Source: Babylonia areolata
Lineage: Eukaryota; Mollusca; Gastropoda; Neogastropoda; Buccinidae
Reading direction: 5' to 3'
DNA: 64,000 bases
Assembly (NCBI RefSeq): GCF_041734735.1
Contig: NC_134882.1
Location: forward strand, 24,889,777 to 24,953,776
The stretch's first letter is position 1. Each line of letters begins with the position of its first letter. This document shows, in pieces, positions 59,842 to 64,000 of this stretch. Under the pieces are notes generated by a model. That model was not told the DNA's origin. It worked only from the letters and a program-made list of their open reading frames with translations, and did not search any database. Both the position numbers and the translations under genes were made by a program.

Positions 59842-59845
59842 TTAA

Positions 59846-60490
59846 GTATATATACTGCTCATAGTTATGATCTCATCAAGATGATGGCTGCATGGACGCT
59901 GTTTTTCTTTCTGTCATTTTTCCTTTCTTTTTCTTTTATTGTTCTATTGTTGTTGTCTTTTTCGTCCTTATTCGTTTTCTTTTTGTTCTTCTAATTCTTT
60001 CTTCACCGTTTAATTAATTTGTTTTTTCATTACAAGCATTTTTGTTGTGAGAGCGTTTTTGAAAAGAAACAAACATTCGAGTTCTTTCTCTTGGTGGTTC
60101 GTCGTGTGCCGGTGTGTGTGTGTGTGTGTGTGTGCGTGTGGGGGTGGGACTCTGTGTACTTGTGTGTGAGGGTGTAGGCTGTGTGAGCGCGCGCGCATCT
60201 GCCTGTGTGGGCAGATGGAGTTGTGTGCAAAGTTGAGCAGGACTTAATTTCATGAGACACCGTCATGTTACAGAGCGGAAGTTGATACCGGACGACGTAT
60301 TGCGACGCTGACAGGGACTTTCACAGCAGAAAAACAACCATTGAAAGTAATGCCGATGCTGGCATACGATGGACGACAAAGCATTGGAAGAGTAAGCTGA
60401 ATGAAACAATCCTTCTTATCTCATCTATGTCGGATTTGTGGCGGAGTCTGGGTCATTATAAACGATTTTCCTGCCCATCCTGCAATGTTG
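59846..60490. other. No recognised gene
   Basis: T-rich at 59900-60010, then (TG)n at 60110-60140, a CG dinucleotide run near 60190, and unique sequence. Confidence 0.45.
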
Positions 60491-60497
60491 TCAGTCC

Positions 60498-60803
60498 CTA
60501 AAACTCCAAAAACAACGCTTTCGCCTTGATGTCAGGGGGAATTATTTCTCTAACAGAGTAGTGACACAATGGAACGGGCTCCCAGACTCCGTGGTCCTGG
60601 CGCCATCAGTCAATGCCTTCAAAACCCGCTTAGATAAACACTGGAGGGGCCTACCTGGCCTGTATAACCCAGCCTGTCAGACAACTGATCTGGTCTAGCC
60701 GCGCTCGCCACGCATGCTACTATTTCAGTAATAGTTCTTTAGGAACACGAACAGGCCTCGGGAGAGGCCTAAACCGTCGTCTAGTCAAGTCAAGTCAAGT
60801 CAA
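60498..60803 (+). mobile_element. LINE 3' end with (AAGTC)n tail
   Basis: The open frame KLQKQRFRLDVRGNYFSNRV, VTQWNGLPDSVVLAPSVNAF, KTRLDKHWRGLPGLYNP ends at a stop (60698-60700). This is the conserved C-terminus of CR1/L2-like ORF2 (NxFSxRVVxxWNxLPxxVV). The 3' UTR contains an AGGCCTCGGGAGAGGCCT hairpin and ends in an AAGTC pentanucleotide array. It is strongly 5'-truncated. Confidence 0.85.
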
Positions 60804-61162
60804 CCTTCTTTTTGTTGTTGTTGTTGCTTTTTCATCTGTTTTTCGTCCGTCTTTCCCCACAACCCCGTTGGAGGAATGTTTTCGCAGTGCCATTGGATGT
60901 TTGTGGCCGTTCCAATGCAGTTTTATTTACCTAAATGATGTAAGCAGATCATAATTATGTTCCTAATGTGCAGCTTGACTGTTTGACGTGATATGATCAG
61001 TGTATTTTTTATCCAAAGTCTTGTGATAATAATATATATATCCTCAATTTTTCCCCTCAAGAAGGAATGAGTAGTGTACACAAGTGGTGGGCCTTCACTC
61101 CGACAGTCACAAAGAAGAAGGGGGGGGGGGGGGGGGGGGGGGGAGAGAGAAATGTGGAAATA

Positions 61163-61723
61163 GCCTTCATTTCAAGGGCGAGCATCCTTCTTTCAAACTG
61201 AATTGTCAGGGTCCATGTCTTGCGTGCATACAGAAAGATGGAATAATCTTGTGCGCGCAGGAGCATGATGATAATTATGTTTCATTGACATGGCCTTCCT
61301 TCCAGGTTTCAGTCCAGATAATGATGTTATCTTTTCTACCCTGACCCCTGAGAAGATTTCTGGTTTGGATCCATCATTTCTTGCTTCAGTCCATGGACAG
61401 TTAGTGAGAAAAATCACCAGTTATGACAGTGTTGTTGCTGGTCATCAACTTGGTCTCCTCTGCCTTCATTTCAAGGGCGAGCATCCTTCTTTCAAATTGA
61501 ATTGTCAGGGTCCATGTCTTGCGTGCATACAGAAAGATGGAATAATCTTGTGCACGCAGGAGCATGATGATAATTATGTTTCATTGACATGGCCTTCCTT
61601 CCAGGTTTCAGTCCAGATTTCTGGTTTGGATCCATCATTTCTTGCTTCAGTCCATGGACAGTTAGTGAGAAAAATCACCAGTTATGACAGTGTTGTTGCT
61701 GGTCATCAACTTGGTCTCCTCTG
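61163..61723. repeat. Two-copy tandem duplication (299 and 262 bp)
   Basis: Unit 1 (61163-61461) and unit 2 (61462-61723) both start GCCTTCATTTCAAGGGCG and end TTGGTCTCCTCTG. Unit 1 has an extra 37 bp (ATGATGTTATCTTTTCTACC and following). Otherwise they are almost identical, so this is recent relative to the host LINE. Confidence 0.93.
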
Positions 61724-61883
61724 CACAAATTTCCATGCCAGTTCTTACTCTCTGCCTCCCAGGCCATCAACCAGTTCAGTGTCATCTACAAAGTGAAGGC
61801 TCATGATTCTTTCTCCAATGCTAACAGTACTGACATGATCTTCAATTGTGTCATTAAATGATTAATGGTGCGTTCCAGGAATA

Positions 61884-62284
61884 GGGAGGAAGGTGGCAGA
61901 ATGGGTAAGATGCTCATCTGCCAATACAGAGTCCATGAGAGTCTGGGTTTGAATCCCGCTCTCGCCCTTTCTCAGAAGTTTGATTGGAAAATCAAACTAA
62001 GCGTCCAGTCATTCTGATGAGATGATAAACTGAGGTCCCATGTGCAGCAAGCACTTGGCGCATTGAAAAGGAATCCATGATTCCAATAATGTTGCCCTCT
62101 GGAAAAATTCTGTAAAATAAATCCACTTGGATAGGTACACTGATATATATGAATGCACTCAAGAGTGTCAAGACCTGACGAAGCACGTTGGGTTATGCTG
62201 CTGGTCAGGTATCTGCCTAGCAGATGTGGTAAAGTATATATGGATTTATCCGAGCGCAGTGATGCCTTTTTGAGAAACTGAAAC
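61884..62284 (+). mobile_element. tRNA-derived SINE, copy 2
   Basis: Same family as 23902-24308: a tRNA-like head with box B GGTTTGAATCCC, then GCACTTGGCGCATTG and CGTTGGGTTATGCTGCTGG in the body, and the tail GAGAAACTGAAAC. Target duplication TCCAGGAATA (10 bp) at 61874-61883 and 62285-62294. It is inserted between the LFNIFLE and FVDD blocks of the minus-strand LINE. More diverged than copy 1. Confidence 0.9.
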
Positions 62285-64000
62285 TCCAGGAATATGTTGA
62301 ACAGTGTGGGAGATGGAAGGCAGCCCTGATGAACTCCAGCTAAAGTGTAGAACCATTCTCTAATTGCAACTAGTGTGTTCCACACTGGTCATTTGGAGCA
62401 TAGTAGCTGGACGATAGTGATTCGCTTTTGCCCGATGTTAAAATTTCTAATTGTGTCCCATGTTAGAACTCCCTCTGGTGTTGGATTGCATAGGTTACTC
62501 ACGTTAAAGGTCTGTTAGATGCTGCTTCTGTTATTGTGGAATCTGGCCTGTTCTTCAGCAGTGTTGATAACTGCTTGCGGCTGTTACATGTTTTGAATGA
62601 TTTTGAGCATAACTTTGCTGGCATGCTGATCAAACTGATGGTGCAGTATTTCTGGCAATGTTGGAGATTTTCTTTCTTTGAAAGAATGATGATTAGTGAT
62701 TGACTCCATTAGTCCATAGCATGAGTCATTCGCCTGTGAGCCAGATGTTGTTGCAGATGGAGGTAGAATATTATCAGTTACTGCCTTGATCTCTGCCATA
62801 TTTCAGGAGTTCTGCAGGGTTGTTGTAACTGGCTACATAAGCCTTGCCAAATTTCAGAGACCTCACTTCTGCAACAAGTACATCCTCTTCACAAAGTAGT
62901 TGGAGAATGTCATTCTCATTTGTTGAACTTTGCACTGTCAGCACACCTGGATTTCCTTTGCTTCGTTGCAGAGTTCAAAGCAGTACTCAGTCTGCCTTTT
63001 TTATGTTGTTGTGTGTGTGTGTGCGTGCATGAGAGAGTTGCCATATTTTTTCTGAATTAGTTAATAGTGCTGACTGTTCTGTTTGGTCAAGTTTGAACAA
63101 TCATAAAAGTTTCTTTATGCCGTTGTAGTTTATGTTGTTCTAAAAATCTTCACACTGTTGTTTGATTCAACTTTCCCTTGCAATTTCCATTTCTTGACCA
63201 ATCCTCTCAAATATAGCACTCCACTTTTCCTGTCTTTTCTTACTTTTCTTTAATGATTTTAGGTTCCTACTAGAGTGTCACACTTCTCCAAGTCATTGCC
63301 TGTGATCCATGGTTTGGATTTCCACCAGCTTATCATTTGGACATCTGTTGTTTTTTCAGTCATCACTTGGCTGGAATTTTTGTGAGATCTTCAAGCAGTA
63401 GAGAGGGGAAAATTTTCCTCCACTGACTACTTGGAATTGTTCAGTATGTCAGGATCTTTCAGTTTTTCAAGATTGAATTTGAGACTGCCATTTTTTCCTC
63501 TCTTGTTGTTCCTGAACTATACTTAAAAATTAATAATTATCATGACAAGGTCATGGTCACTGCCAAAGTCACCCCATGGGAATGTCCTTGTTTTAGCTTA
63601 TTGATGCCAGAACCTGTTTCAGTTCTTCACAAGCTGTGGTAATGACCATTTTGGGAATGCCTTGACCATCATCGGGATGTTTGCCAAGGGTATTAGCAAA
63701 AACCAAGTCCTTGTTACTGGCAAGTTCTAGCACTGTATCAGCCATTGGTATTCTCATTGCAGTTGCGACTGCAGAAATCCGTCCAGTCTTCTTGGGTGTC
63801 TGTGCTAACCTTGACATTCCAGCCTGAACAATGAGGATGTCTTTCTTGTTAACTTGATGACCATTTGAAGCTGGGTGTAGAATTCTTCAGTTTCACTTTC
63901 AAGTAGATGTCAAAGCATGTGGTCTGATCCATATATTCTAGTTTTCTACTCCATATCTGTTTTGGGAAAGAAAACAGAAACAAGAGGAGCATATTGCAGA

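Larger units (their letters stand above)
61060..64000 (-). mobile_element. Decayed LINE (endonuclease-RT), runs off the right edge
   Basis: Minus-strand element with its 5' end beyond the window. Endonuclease remnants: LELASNKDLVFANTLGKHP near 63680 and FPWGDFGSDHDLVMI near 63560. RT: VHQGCLPSPTLFNIFLE near 62300 (usual GVRQGCLLSPTLFNIFLE). After the SINE comes GERIMSLHFVDDTELVDG near 61790 (usual LRFADDIDGLAG). The C-terminus has YARKTWTLTIQFERRMLALE near 61180. It contains a tandem duplication (61163-61723), a SINE and a G-homopolymer (61118-61143) near its 3' border. Many frame breaks. Confidence 0.84.

Overview
The window looks like intergenic and intronic DNA from an animal nuclear genome, most likely a marine mollusc (gastropod-like). 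That is an inference from three things: an ankyrin-rich neuronal scaffold gene, a mixture of CR1/L2-like, I-like, L1/Tx1-like, Ty1/copia and SINE repeats, and AT-rich sequence full of (CA)n and (TA)n microsatellites. There is no operon, rRNA gene or CRISPR array. The only host gene I can support is a minus-strand homologue of KIDINS220/ARMS. It is seen as three consecutive 99-bp phase-0 exons (4594-4692, 3547-3645, 2749-2847), each coding one 33-residue ankyrin repeat. The rest of the gene is outside the window or not recognisable here.

Left part (1-16 kb): a decayed LINE reverse transcriptase (109-1500), the KIDINS220 exons, a cluster of three rearranged copies of a ~620-bp non-autonomous element with GACTCACTTGTG ends (7263-8776), and a broken Ty1/copia fossil on the minus strand (about 9979-14215).

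Centre (16-28 kb): an LTR element with ~2-kb LTRs whose internal region codes only a Gag (18553-19878, minus). Its second LTR is split by a 4.05-kb insertion with short inverted ends (20420-24473). That insertion carries a tRNA-derived SINE with a 12-bp target duplication. The second LTR then runs into a 100-N scaffold gap (25870-25969). Sequence after the gap does not continue the LTR.

Right part (28-64 kb): nested LINEs. An L1/Tx1-like LINE (plus) is split by a minus-strand LINE, which is itself split by a 1578-bp hAT-like element. All junctions are exact and have target-site duplications. Further on, a CR1/L2-like LINE (plus) is split by a second CR1-like LINE, which is split in turn by a nearly intact minus-strand I-like LINE with endonuclease, RT and RNase H, and by a short 3'-tail element. 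Also present are a piggyBac-type MITE with TTAA sites (59535-59841), a LINE 3' end with an (AAGTC)n tail, and a minus-strand LINE at the right edge that contains a second SINE and an internal tandem duplication.

The genes do not form a pathway. The interest lies in the readable order of insertions, a Gag-only LTR element, CpG-biased decay between its LTRs, and several non-autonomous families with exact ends.
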